From assembly GCA_963704545.1 (NCBI GenBank), contig OY969915.1, forward strand, positions 1,798,001 through 1,862,000: a DNA stretch of 64,000 nt. Direction: 5' to 3'. Within the stretch, counting starts at the first letter, position 1. Each line of letters opens with the position of its first letter. A program made the position numbers and the translations under genes. The notes under the pieces are model-generated. The model did not search any database. It was not told the origin of the DNA and saw only the letters and a list, made by a program, of their open reading frames with translations. This stretch comes from VRUE01 sp963704545. GTDB lineage: Bacteria; Actinomycetota; Thermoleophilia; Solirubrobacterales; 70-9. Positions 18,676-26,663 of this stretch are shown here, one piece after another.

Positions 18676-18704
18676 TTGCAAGCGACCCGATGCAGCGATA
18701 AGGT
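18676..18704 (+). promoter_or_regulatory. Candidate promoter of a short plus-strand RNA
   Basis: TTGCAA (18676-18681), a 17-nt spacer and TAAGGT (18699-18704) fit the loose TTGNNN / TANNNT pattern of actinobacterial housekeeping promoters. Transcription would start near 18711 and meet the terminator at 18729-18765. Confidence 0.35.
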
Positions 18705-18710
18705 TTCGCC

Positions 18711-18765
18711 CAGATCGCGTTCACATTGAACGGCCCCGGGAGCTTCCCCGGGGCCGTTTCTTTTT
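18711..18765 (+). ncRNA. Candidate small RNA between ndh and gatB
   Basis: About 55 nt lie between a candidate promoter and a strong intrinsic terminator with no plus-strand gene present. The sequence can form a small hairpin GTTCA-CAT-TGAAC before the terminator stem. No match to a known RNA family was recognised. Transcription is inferred, not shown. Confidence 0.35.
18729..18765 (+). terminator. Intrinsic terminator, plus strand
   Basis: AACGGCCCCGGG and CCCGGGGCCGTT form a perfect 12-bp stem around the loop AGCTTC, followed by TCTTTTT. The T-run makes the direction plus. No plus-strand gene lies upstream except glycosyltransferases ending 1.7 kb away. gatB, on the other strand, ends 140 bp beyond it. 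The rest of the gap to gatB (18766-18904) shows no clear feature beyond a 30-codon open frame discussed in the findings. Confidence 0.85.
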
Positions 18766-18904
18766 GCGGCGTGTTCTACCGGCGACTCGCGAGTTGCGAT
18801 GCGAGCGCGATCAGCGCCCGAATCACGCCCGCATGCGCCAGAAGGACCGCCGCGGTTATCGCATTCACGCCTGCCTAAGCCGCCAGGACGAGAAGTTCGC
18901 CCCC

Positions 18905-20344
18905 TCAGAGGCCGAGTCGCTGCTTGATCAAGCGGTTGACTTCGCCCCCGTCGGCGCGGCCCTTGGTCTCCTTCATCACGGCGCCTACGATGGCGCCGAT
19001 CGCCTTCTGGTTGCCGGAGCGGATCTGCTCCGCCGCTTCGGGGTTGGCGTCGACGGCGGCGGCGACTATCGCCTCCAGCTCGCCGCTGTCTGAGATCTGG
19101 GCGAGGCCCTCGCGCTCGACGATCGCCTCGGGGTCGCCACCCTCGGCGACGAGGGCCGCGAGCACGATCTTGCCGCTGCCGTGGGAGATCTTCTTCGCCT
19201 GGACCATGCCGACGAGGGCGGCCAGGGCGCCGGGCTCGACCTTCGACTCCGCGGCGGAGGCCTCTCCCCCGTCCTGGCGCAGCGCCGCCGCCAGCTCGCC
19301 GGTGACCCAGTTGGCCACCACGCGGGGCTCGACGTCGCTTGCCACCCCGGCCACCCGCTCGAAGTACCCGGCGGTCTCGGGGTCGGCTGCCAGCAGGGCG
19401 GCGACATCCTGGGCGAGGCCCATCTCCCCCTCATAGCGAGCGGCTCGCGCCGCCGGCAGCTCCGGCAGCGACTCGCGCGCTTCGCGGATCATCTCCTCGG
19501 TGGGAGCGATCGGCACCAGGTCGGGCTCGGGGAAGTAGCGGTAGTCGTGCGCCTCCTCCTTGGAGCGCAGCGGGTGCAGGGTGCCGTCCTCGGGGTGGAA
19601 GTGGAGCGTCTCCTGGACCACCGTCCCCCCCGCCTTGATCAGCTCGCGCTGGCGCGCCAGCTCGGCCTCCATGCCCCGCTCGAGGAAGCGGAAGCTGTTC
19701 ATGTTCTTCAGCTCGGTCTTCGTCCCCAGCTCCTCGCTGCCGGCGGGTCGCACCGAGACGTTGGCGTCGACCCGCAGGCTGCCCTCCTCCATGTTGACGT
19801 CAGAGACGCCGAGCTGGCGGACGGTCTCGCGCAGCAGCCGGGCCCAGGTCGCCGCCTCGGCGGCGCCGCGCAGGTCGGGTTCTGTGACGATCTCGACCAG
19901 CGGCGTGCCGCCGCGGTTGAAGTCGACCAGCGAGGCGCCGGAGCCGTGGATGCGGCCCGAGTCGCCGACGTGGATCATCTTCGCCGCGTCCTCCTCGAGG
20001 TGGGCCCGGTTGATGCGGACGTCACCGAGCCGGCCGTTGCTGGCGATCGGGATGTCGTACTGGCTGATCTGGTACGCCTTGGGGCTGTCGGGATAGAAGT
20101 AGTTCTTGCGGTGGAAGATCGAGTGCCGCGCGACCTCGCACTCCAGCGCCGCGGCGATCTTCAGCGCGTAGAGAATCGCCTGCTCGTTGGTGACCGGGAG
20201 AACCCCCGGGTGGGCGAGACAGACGGGGCAGGTGTGGACGTTGGGCTCGTCGCCGAAGGAGAGCTCGCAGCCGCAGAACATCTTCGTCCTGGTCGCCAGC
20301 TGGACGTGGATCTCCAGCCCGATCACCGCCTCGAGCTCAGCCAT
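18905..20344 (-). CDS. gatB: Asp-tRNA(Asn)/Glu-tRNA(Gln) amidotransferase subunit B
   Basis: tRNA-binding and kinase subunit of GatCAB, which amidates mischarged Glu-tRNA(Gln) and/or Asp-tRNA(Asn). It has 479 residues. It begins EAVIGLEIHVQL, with zinc-site cysteines in MFCGCELSFG and HTCPVCLAHPG, then FHRKNYFYPDSPKAYQISQYD, all diagnostic. The C-terminal YqeY-like tail ends at RLIKQRLGL. The ATG overlaps the 3' end of gatA by 8 nt. Order on the strand is gatC-gatA-gatB. Confidence 0.97.
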   Translation of the reverse strand: MAELEAVIGLEIHVQLATRTKMFCGCELSFGDEPNVHTCPVCLAHPGVLPVTNEQAILYALKIAAALECEVARHSIFHRKNYFYPDSPKAYQISQYDIPIASNGRLGDVRINRAHLEEDAAKMIHVGDSGRIHGSGASLVDFNRGGTPLVEIVTEPDLRGAAEAATWARLLRETVRQLGVSDVNMEEGSLRVDANVSVRPAGSEELGTKTELKNMNSFRFLERGMEAELARQRELIKAGGTVVQETLHFHPEDGTLHPLRSKEEAHDYRYFPEPDLVPIAPTEEMIREARESLPELPAARAARYEGEMGLAQDVAALLAADPETAGYFERVAGVASDVEPRVVANWVTGELAAALRQDGGEASAAESKVEPGALAALVGMVQAKKISHGSGKIVLAALVAEGGDPEAIVEREGLAQISDSGELEAIVAAAVDANPEAAEQIRSGNQKAIGAIVGAVMKETKGRADGGEVNRLIKQRLGL

Positions 20345-21830
20345 CCCCGCCCCCCTCCTCGCTTCCGGTGCGCCTTTTCCGGTCTATTCCCGGAAAAGGC
20401 GCACCGGAAGGGCTCGCATCGAAGCCGATCGCCTGCTCGAGCGCGTGGGCGGCGTCGAGGAGCTTCTGCTCGGCGAAGGCCGGGGCGGCGATCTGGAAGC
20501 CGACGGGGAGCTGTGGGCCGCCACCCGCCGGCTCGGCGAGGCCGGCGGGGATCGAGATCGCCGGGATGCCGGCAAGGCTCATCGGCACCGTGAAGAAGTC
20601 GTTGAGGTACATCGCCAGCGGGTCGGCGGTCTTCTCGCCGAGCCCGAACGCGACCGAGGGTGACGTCGGCGTGACGACGAAGTCGAACTCGGCGAAGGCG
20701 GCGGAGAAGTCGGCCGCGATCTTGGTCCGCACCTTCTGGGCCTGGCCGTAGTAGGCGTCGTAGTAGCCGGAGGAGAGCGCGTAGGTGCCGAGCATGATCC
20801 GGCGCTTCACCTCGGCGCCGAACCCCTCCGCCCGGGTCGTCTCGTACATCTCGATCAGGTCGCCGCCGTCCTCGCTCCTCATGCCGTAACGGACACCGTC
20901 GTAGCGGGCCAGGTTCGAGGAGGCCTCGGCGGGGGCGATCACGTAGTAGGCGGAGATCCCGTGCTCGGCGTGCGGCAGCGGGGCCTCGGCGATCTCGCCG
21001 CCGAGCTGCTCGATCCTCGCCAGCGTCGCCTCGAAGACCTCGCGCACCCCGGGCTCGATCGCGTCGCGGGCGAGCTCGGAGGGGACGGCGAAGCGCAGGC
21101 CGTTCAGGTCCTCGCGGTCGGGCAGCCGGGGCGACTCGCCGAGGCCGACCGAGGTCGAGTCGCAGGGGTCGGCCCCCTGCAGGACCGACAGCATCAGCGC
21201 GGCGTCCCTGACGTCCCGTGTGAGCGGGCCGCACTGGTCCAGTGAGGAGGCGAAGGCGATCATGCCGTAGCGGGAGATCGCGCCGTAGGTGGGCTTGAGG
21301 CCGACGATGCCGCAGAGCGAGGCGGGCTGGCGGATCGAGCCGCCGGTGTCGGTGCCGATCGCCCAGGGCGCCAGGCCGCCGGCGACCACGGCGGCCGAGC
21401 CACCGGACGAGCCGCCCGGCACGCGGCCGCGATCCCACGGGTTGAGGACCGGCCCGTACGCCGAGTTCTCGTTGGAGGACCCCATCGCGAACTCGTCCAT
21501 GTTGGTCTTGCCGAGGACCGGCGCCCCCGCCTCGATCAGGCGCCGGACGGCGGTGGAGGTGTAGGCCGGCCGGTAGCCCTCGAGGATCCGCGACCCCGCC
21601 GTGGTCGGCACCCCCTCGGTGCAGAAGATGTCCTTGACGGCGACCGGCGCAAGCCGGGGCTGCTCGACCGCGATCGCCCCCCCATCGCCGTTGCCGTCCC
21701 GCCAGAGGTACGCATTGAGCTCATCCGTGGCCGCCGCAGCGGCCCAGGCTTCGCCGTACTCGACCGACGAGAGATCCCCGGAGGCCATCGCCTCCTGCGC
21801 CTGCACGGCGGTCAGCTCGAGCATGTTCAC
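20337..21830 (-). CDS. gatA: Asp-tRNA(Asn)/Glu-tRNA(Gln) amidotransferase subunit A
   Basis: Amidase subunit that releases ammonia from glutamine for GatB. It has 497 residues. The Lys-Ser-Ser triad is visible in VAVKDIF, GGSSGGSAA and TDTGGSIR. The GTG start has GGAGGG 7 nt upstream, which favours it over the ATG two codons later. The last 24 or so codons are encoded largely by a 47-bp palindrome, giving an extra basic tail (FPGIDRKRRTGSE) that the family does not normally need. The stop then overlaps gatB. Confidence 0.96.
   Translation of the reverse strand: MNMLELTAVQAQEAMASGDLSSVEYGEAWAAAAATDELNAYLWRDGNGDGGAIAVEQPRLAPVAVKDIFCTEGVPTTAGSRILEGYRPAYTSTAVRRLIEAGAPVLGKTNMDEFAMGSSNENSAYGPVLNPWDRGRVPGGSSGGSAAVVAGGLAPWAIGTDTGGSIRQPASLCGIVGLKPTYGAISRYGMIAFASSLDQCGPLTRDVRDAALMLSVLQGADPCDSTSVGLGESPRLPDREDLNGLRFAVPSELARDAIEPGVREVFEATLARIEQLGGEIAEAPLPHAEHGISAYYVIAPAEASSNLARYDGVRYGMRSEDGGDLIEMYETTRAEGFGAEVKRRIMLGTYALSSGYYDAYYGQAQKVRTKIAADFSAAFAEFDFVVTPTSPSVAFGLGEKTADPLAMYLNDFFTVPMSLAGIPAISIPAGLAEPAGGGPQLPVGFQIAAPAFAEQKLLDAAHALEQAIGFDASPSGAPFPGIDRKRRTGSEEGGGDG
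20363..20409. repeat. Palindromic element B, copy 1 (gatA 3' coding end)
   Basis: 20-bp perfect arms (20363-20382 and 20390-20409) with ends TTCCGGTGCGCC and GGCGCACCGGAA around a 7-nt TCTATTC loop. It is translated in frame as the gatA tail. The outer 14 bp and the central CTAT recur in the copy at 41998-42044. Confidence 0.85.
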
Positions 21831-21833
21831 GGC

Positions 21834-22124
21834 TTAGCCCTCCGCCTGCGGAGACGGAACTCGGAAGGCACCATCCACCGGGTCCGGCGCCGGCGCAAGC
21901 GCTACATCGCGATCCAAGCTCTCATGCGGCTCGTCCGCCCTCAGCACGTTCTCCAGCGCGACCACATGAGACGTCGGCGGCACATCGTCCAGCTCGAGCT
22001 CACTGATCCGGTCGACGTGCTCGAGGATCCCCGAAAGCTCCCCGGCCATCCGCTCCACTTCCTCCTCGGACAACCCCAACCGGGCCAGCTTCGCCACATG
22101 CAGTACCTGCTCCCGCTCGATCAC
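21834..22124 (-). CDS. gatC: Asp-tRNA(Asn)/Glu-tRNA(Gln) amidotransferase subunit C
   Basis: Small stabilising subunit of GatCAB, 96 residues. Typical helical N-terminus (VLHVAKLARLGLSEEEVERMAGELSGILEHVDRI, two family helices) followed by DDVPPTSHVV and LRADEP. GTG start: TAGAAT lies 7 nt upstream, consistent with a leaderless promoter for the whole gatCAB run. It ends 3 bp before gatA. Confidence 0.94.
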   Translation of the reverse strand: MIEREQVLHVAKLARLGLSEEEVERMAGELSGILEHVDRISELELDDVPPTSHVVALENVLRADEPHESLDRDVALAPAPDPVDGAFRVPSPQAEG

Positions 22125-22136
22125 GGCGGCGATTCT

Positions 22137-22163
22137 AGGGGCCCGGGCAAGGCCCGGGCCCCT
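22137..22163. terminator. Hairpin between the membrane protein gene and gatC
   Basis: AGGGGCCCGGGC and GCCCGGGCCCCT form a perfect 12-bp stem around a 3-nt loop, 3 bp after the stop codon of the upstream minus-strand gene. No T-run follows. Probably the 3' end structure of that gene. Confidence 0.6.
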
Positions 22164-22166
22164 CTC

Positions 22167-22760
22167 CTACCCCTGCGGCGGAGGAGGATTGGAGGGTGGC
22201 GGAGGCGGCGGAGGCGGTGTCGAAGACGATGGCGGCTGCGACGACGGTGGCGGCGTACCCGCGCCGGGCCCGCTGGAAAGCCGATCCGCCGCATCGCCGA
22301 AGGTCATCCCTTCCTCCCGCATGGCGCTGTACCCCCCGTAGGCGATCCCGCCGGCGGCGATCAGGCCGAGGAAGATGCCGATGCTGAGAGTCGCGTCGAC
22401 CGAGATGCCACCGACGCTGCCGAAGCCGGGCGGATCGACGATCCGGAAAAGGATCAACAGCACCGAGATCACACCGAGGACGGTGACGACGGTGTTCGCC
22501 GAGACGGGTGGCTCGTAGGCGGCGTCGGTGAGCCGCAACGCCGCCACGCCGAGCGCGACGACGATCGTCGCCAGGAGGACGAACGGGATGAAGTCCAGGG
22601 CATCCCAGGCGTTGCCCCCGTCGCCGGAGATCGTCGTGCCCGAGAGTCCTCCGACGCCCGAGACCTCGACGCCGAACCAGTTGAAGAACATAAAGACGAA
22701 GAGCAGGATCGCGGAGACGGATGCGATCTTCTCACCGGTACTCAGCCTGTCCAGGTCCAT
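22167..22760 (-). CDS. Membrane protein with proline-rich C-terminal tail
   Basis: It has 197 residues. Four hydrophobic segments lie near 11-28, 56-77, 87-106 and 120-142, followed by a charged stretch and a disordered tail of prolines, serines and glycines (about 165-197). No family recognised. The ATG has a good ribosome binding site (GGAGG, 7 nt spacing), unlike the leaderless-looking starts nearby. It lies between folD and gatC on the same strand. Confidence 0.68.
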   Translation of the reverse strand: MDLDRLSTGEKIASVSAILLFVFMFFNWFGVEVSGVGGLSGTTISGDGGNAWDALDFIPFVLLATIVVALGVAALRLTDAAYEPPVSANTVVTVLGVISVLLILFRIVDPPGFGSVGGISVDATLSIGIFLGLIAAGGIAYGGYSAMREEGMTFGDAADRLSSGPGAGTPPPSSQPPSSSTPPPPPPPPSNPPPPQG

Positions 22761-22795
22761 CTGCCTACCTCCGTGGTCTCGCGGTCGAACCGACA

Positions 22796-23644
22796 CTACA
22801 CCCGCGCTCGGGCGGCAGCCACCGTGTTGACGAGCAGCATCGCGATCGTCATCGGCCCGACGCCACCGGGGACAGGAGAGATCGCCCCGGCCACCTCCGC
22901 CGCGGCCTCGAAGTCGACGTCGCCACGCAGCCCGTCGTCGGTCCGGTTCGTGCCGACGTCGATCACCACGGCGCCCGGCTTGACGGCGTCGGCACCGATC
23001 AGGCCTGGCGACCCGGCAGCCGCGACCAGGACGTCTCCGCGCCGGCACACCTCGGCAAGGCCCCGCGTTCGCGAGTGGCACATCGTCACCGTCGCGTTCG
23101 CCGCCAGCAGCAGCCGGGACACCGGCACGCCGACCAGCTTCGAGCGACCGACGACCACCGCCTCCGCGCCCTCCAGCGCGACCCCCTCGTGGCGGAGCAG
23201 CTCCATCACCCCAGCCGGTGTGCACGGGACGAGTCCGGGCATCCCGTGCGCGAGGAGGCCGGCGTTGACCGGGGTCAGTCCGTCGACGTCCTTGGCCGGG
23301 TCGATCGCGGCGACGACCCGGTCGGGGTCGATCTGGTCGGGGACAGGGAGCTGGACGAGGATGCCGTCGACGTCGCGGTCCACCCCCAGCGCTCCGACCA
23401 GCTCCAGCAGCTCGTTCTCGCTCGTGTCGGCGGGCAGGCCGTGGTGGGCCGAGCGCATCCCGGCTTCCTCGCAGGCGCGGTGCTTGCTGCGGACGTAGAT
23501 CTCCGAGGCCGGGTCGTCACCGACGATCACCGTGACCAGCATCGGTGTCCGGCCGCGCTCGGCCTCATACGCGGCCACCTCCTCGGCGACCCTGGCGCGA
23601 ACCGCTGCGCCCACCGCCTTGCCGTCGATCACACGGGCCGCCAT
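22796..23644 (-). CDS. folD: Bifunctional methylenetetrahydrofolate dehydrogenase / cyclohydrolase
   Basis: Interconverts 5,10-methylene-, methenyl- and 10-formyl-tetrahydrofolate. It has 282 residues, the normal length. IYVRSKHRACEEAG carries the catalytic Tyr and Lys; LVQLPVP and DVDGLTPVNAG are folate-site motifs; VVGRSKLVGVPVS is the NADP motif; PVPGGVGPMTIAML closes the domain. The first base of its ATG coincides with the last base of the pcrA stop, so coupling is likely. Confidence 0.96.
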   Translation of the reverse strand: MAARVIDGKAVGAAVRARVAEEVAAYEAERGRTPMLVTVIVGDDPASEIYVRSKHRACEEAGMRSAHHGLPADTSENELLELVGALGVDRDVDGILVQLPVPDQIDPDRVVAAIDPAKDVDGLTPVNAGLLAHGMPGLVPCTPAGVMELLRHEGVALEGAEAVVVGRSKLVGVPVSRLLLAANATVTMCHSRTRGLAEVCRRGDVLVAAAGSPGLIGADAVKPGAVVIDVGTNRTDDGLRGDVDFEAAAEVAGAISPVPGGVGPMTIAMLLVNTVAAARARV

Positions 23645-25893
23645 CAGCGCCTCCGGATCGGTGCGTAGTCGGCCATCAGCTTGCGCTCGATGCCGTCGCC
23701 GGCGAAGCGCACGACGACGATCCCGCCAGCCTCGACCGCGGTGACGACGCCCTCGCCGAAGGCCGCGTGGACGACGTCGTCGCCGGTGCGCAGCTCCAGG
23801 GTCGGGCCGGGGTCGATCGTCGCCGCCGCGTCCGCGCTCGTCGTCTCCCAGCCGAGCCCGGCCGCCGCGCCGGGCGCGCTGGAGTGGCGCTCGGTCAGCT
23901 CCGCCGGTAGCTCGTCGACGAAGCGCGAGGGCAGGTTGCGCTCGGCGCGGCCGAAGAGGCGGCGTTCGCGCGCCCAGGTGACGTAGAGGCGCTTGCGAGC
24001 GCGGGTGATGCCGACGTAACAGAGCCGTCGCTCCTCCTCTTCTCCCCCCTCTTCCAGCGCCCGCATGTGGGGGAAGGCGCCGTCCTCGCAGCCGAGGAGG
24101 AAGACCGTGTCGTACTCGAGCCCCTTGGCGTTGTGCAGTGTCATCAGCGTTATCAGCGACTCCTCCGCGCGCAGATCGTCCTGCTGGGTGTAGAGGGAGA
24201 TCTGCTGCAGGAACTCCTCCAGCGGCGCCAAGTTGGCGCCCTCCCCCTCCAGCTCGTGGTTGGCGTCGAACTCAGCCGCCATGCCGACCAGCTCCTCGAG
24301 GTTCTCGGCACGGCCCTCGGCCTCGATCGTGCGCTCGGCCGCCAGCGCGTCGAGGTAACCGGTCTCGCGCAGCACGGCCTCCAGCAGCTCGGACACGGGT
24401 GCCTCGTCGGCCCGGGCCCGCAGTCCCTCCATCGTCTCGTGGAAACGTTCGACCGCCTTGACCGCGGCGGCGCCGAGCCCCGGCACCTCCTCGACCCGTT
24501 CCGCCACCTCCCAGATCGAGAGTCCGGTGGTGTTGGCGTGCGAGGCGAGGCGGCCCTGGCTGGTGTTGCCGATGCCGCGCCGCGGCGAGTTGACGATCCG
24601 CGCAAAGGAGACCTGGTCGGCGGGGTTGGCCAAGAGGCTGAGATAGGCGATCGCGTCCTTGACCTCTGCCCGCTCGTAGAACTTGGTGCCGCCGATCACC
24701 TGGTAGGGCAACTCGAAGCGGACCAGGGTGTCCTCCAACACCCGGCTCATCGCGTTGGTCCGGTAGAAGACCGCGACGTCCTCGCGGCTCACGCCCTCCT
24801 CCTCGCCGAGGCGCTCGATCTCGCCGGCGACCCAGCGGGCCTCCTCGTGCTCGTCGGAGAGCTCGGAGAGCTGCACCGGCTCGCCCCCGGAGATCTCGGT
24901 CCAGAGCTGCTTCGGCCGCCGCTCGCGGTTGCGCTCGATCAGAGCATTGGCCGCCGAGAGGATGGTCTGCGTCGAGCGGTAGTTCTGCTCGAGCTTGACG
25001 ATCTCCGCGTCGGGGAAGTCGCGCTCGAAGTCGAGGATGTTGCGGATGTCGGCGTGGCGAAACCCGTAGATGGACTGGGACTCGTCGCCGACCACCATCA
25101 GGTTCCCGTGCTCGGCGACGAGCAGCTGCAGCAACCGGTACTGCGCGTGGTTGGTGTCCTGGTACTCGTCGACGAGGACGTGGCGGAAGGTGCGCCGCCA
25201 GCGCTCGCGGGCCTCGTCGGAGATCTCCAGGACGTTGACCGTGCGGACCAGGAGGTCGTCGAAGTCCAGCGCGTTCGCCGCCAGCATCCGCTTCTCGTAG
25301 AGCTCGTAGACACCGGCGACGGTTTCCTCGAAGACGCTGCCCTGGGCCTGGGCGTAGGCGGACACGTCGACGAGCTTGTTCTTCGCGCCGGAGATCTGGG
25401 AGCGGATCGAGCGCGCCGGGTAGCGTTTCGGGTCGACCCCGAGCTCCGCCATGCAGCGCTTCAGCATCCGCAGCGAGTCGGACTCGTCGTAGATCGTGAA
25501 GCTGCGCGAGTAGCCGAGCTTCTCGGCGTCGGCGCGCAGCATCCGGGCACAGGCGGAGTGGAACGTCGTCACCCACATCGCCCGCGCGGAGCGGCCGACC
25601 AGGGCCTCGACCCGCTCGCGCATCTCGCTCGCCGCCTTGTTGGTGAAGGTGATCGCGAGGATCTCGCCGGGGCGGGCGGCGCCGGTCGCCAAGAGGTAGG
25701 CGATGCGGTGGGTCAGGACCCGGGTCTTGCCCGACCCGGCACCCGCCAGGACGAGGAGCGGGCCCTCGCCGTGTTCGACGGCCTGGCACTGGGGCTTGTT
25801 GAGGCCGGCAAGCAGCCGCTCGGCCCGGTCGGCGCCGGGTTCGATCGGCGCGCCACCGGCGTCCACGGGCGTCTCGGGCTCGGTTTGCAACAT
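23644..25893 (-). CDS. pcrA: ATP-dependent DNA helicase, UvrD/PcrA type
   Basis: Superfamily 1A 3'-5' helicase for repair and removal of recombination proteins. It has 749 residues. Walker A GAGSGKT at 51-57, TFHSACARMLR (motif Ib region), LVDEYQDTN (Walker B), GDESQSIYGFR (motif III), LEQNYRST (motif IV) and MTLHNAKGLEYD (motif V) are all present. The C-terminus ends with a Tudor-like segment (VVHAAFGEGVVTAVE) as in PcrA. TATTCT lies 7 nt before the ATG, suggesting a leaderless transcript shared with folD. Confidence 0.96.
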   Translation of the reverse strand: MLQTEPETPVDAGGAPIEPGADRAERLLAGLNKPQCQAVEHGEGPLLVLAGAGSGKTRVLTHRIAYLLATGAARPGEILAITFTNKAASEMRERVEALVGRSARAMWVTTFHSACARMLRADAEKLGYSRSFTIYDESDSLRMLKRCMAELGVDPKRYPARSIRSQISGAKNKLVDVSAYAQAQGSVFEETVAGVYELYEKRMLAANALDFDDLLVRTVNVLEISDEARERWRRTFRHVLVDEYQDTNHAQYRLLQLLVAEHGNLMVVGDESQSIYGFRHADIRNILDFERDFPDAEIVKLEQNYRSTQTILSAANALIERNRERRPKQLWTEISGGEPVQLSELSDEHEEARWVAGEIERLGEEEGVSREDVAVFYRTNAMSRVLEDTLVRFELPYQVIGGTKFYERAEVKDAIAYLSLLANPADQVSFARIVNSPRRGIGNTSQGRLASHANTTGLSIWEVAERVEEVPGLGAAAVKAVERFHETMEGLRARADEAPVSELLEAVLRETGYLDALAAERTIEAEGRAENLEELVGMAAEFDANHELEGEGANLAPLEEFLQQISLYTQQDDLRAEESLITLMTLHNAKGLEYDTVFLLGCEDGAFPHMRALEEGGEEEERRLCYVGITRARKRLYVTWARERRLFGRAERNLPSRFVDELPAELTERHSSAPGAAAGLGWETTSADAAATIDPGPTLELRTGDDVVHAAFGEGVVTAVEAGGIVVVRFAGDGIERKLMADYAPIRRR

Positions 25894-25934
25894 CGTCCCG
25901 AGAATAGCCTCGGGAGCGGCTGGCGCCGGGGGGC

Positions 25935-26663
25935 TCAGCCGCCGGCCGAGGAGCGGCCGGTGCGCTCGCGCAGCTCGGTCGGCCCGCCGCCGGGGGCGTT
26001 TCCGCCATCGAGCTCGGCGAGCCGCTGCTCGAGATCGGCGATCCGCTGGGAAAGCGTCTTGATCGCCTCGGCGATCGGGTCGGGCAAGTGGATCCAGTCG
26101 GCGTCGGGGCCCTCGACGCGCCTGCCGTCGACTTTGACCGGGTGGCCCGGGTTGCCGACGACGGTCGCGTGCGGCGGCACGTCCTCGATCACGACCGTGT
26201 TGGCGCCGATCTTGGCACCGTCGCCGACCGCGATCGGGCCGAGCAGCTTGGCGCCGGAACCGACCGTGACGTTGTCTCCCAGTGTCGGGTGGCGCTTGCC
26301 ACGCTGGAAGCCGGTGCCCCCCAGCGTCACCCCCTGGTAGAGCGTCACGCGCTCGCCGATCTCGGCGGTCTCGCCGATCACCACCCCGGAGCCGTGGTCG
26401 ATGAAGAACTCCCGGCCGATCTTCGCCGCCGGGTGGATCTCCACCCCGGTCACCGAGCGCGTGAGGTAGGCGAGCACCCGTGGGACGATCGGCACGCCGG
26501 CCTCCAGCAGCGCGTGGGCCAGCCGGTGGGCGAGCAGCGCCTGTACCCCGGCCCAGCTGAGCAGGATCTCCAGGGTCGAGACCTTCTGCGCCGCGGGGTC
26601 GCGGTCGCGGGCCGCGGCGACGTCCGCGCGTACCTCCGCCACCAACCTCTTCCAGCTGCTCAT
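25935..26663 (-). CDS. cysE: Serine O-acetyltransferase
   Basis: Makes O-acetylserine, the substrate of CysK, from serine and acetyl-CoA. It has 242 residues: an N-terminal helical domain, then a left-handed beta-helix with hexapeptide repeats (FIDHGSGVVIGETAEIG, GDNVTVGSGAKLLG, GANTVVIEDVPPHATVVGNPG) containing the catalytic histidines. A charged coiled-coil C-terminus (about 195-225) may mediate contact with CysK. The ATG overlaps the cysK stop (ATGA). Confidence 0.95.
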   Translation of the reverse strand: MSSWKRLVAEVRADVAAARDRDPAAQKVSTLEILLSWAGVQALLAHRLAHALLEAGVPIVPRVLAYLTRSVTGVEIHPAAKIGREFFIDHGSGVVIGETAEIGERVTLYQGVTLGGTGFQRGKRHPTLGDNVTVGSGAKLLGPIAVGDGAKIGANTVVIEDVPPHATVVGNPGHPVKVDGRRVEGPDADWIHLPDPIAEAIKTLSQRIADLEQRLAELDGGNAPGGGPTELRERTGRSSAGG

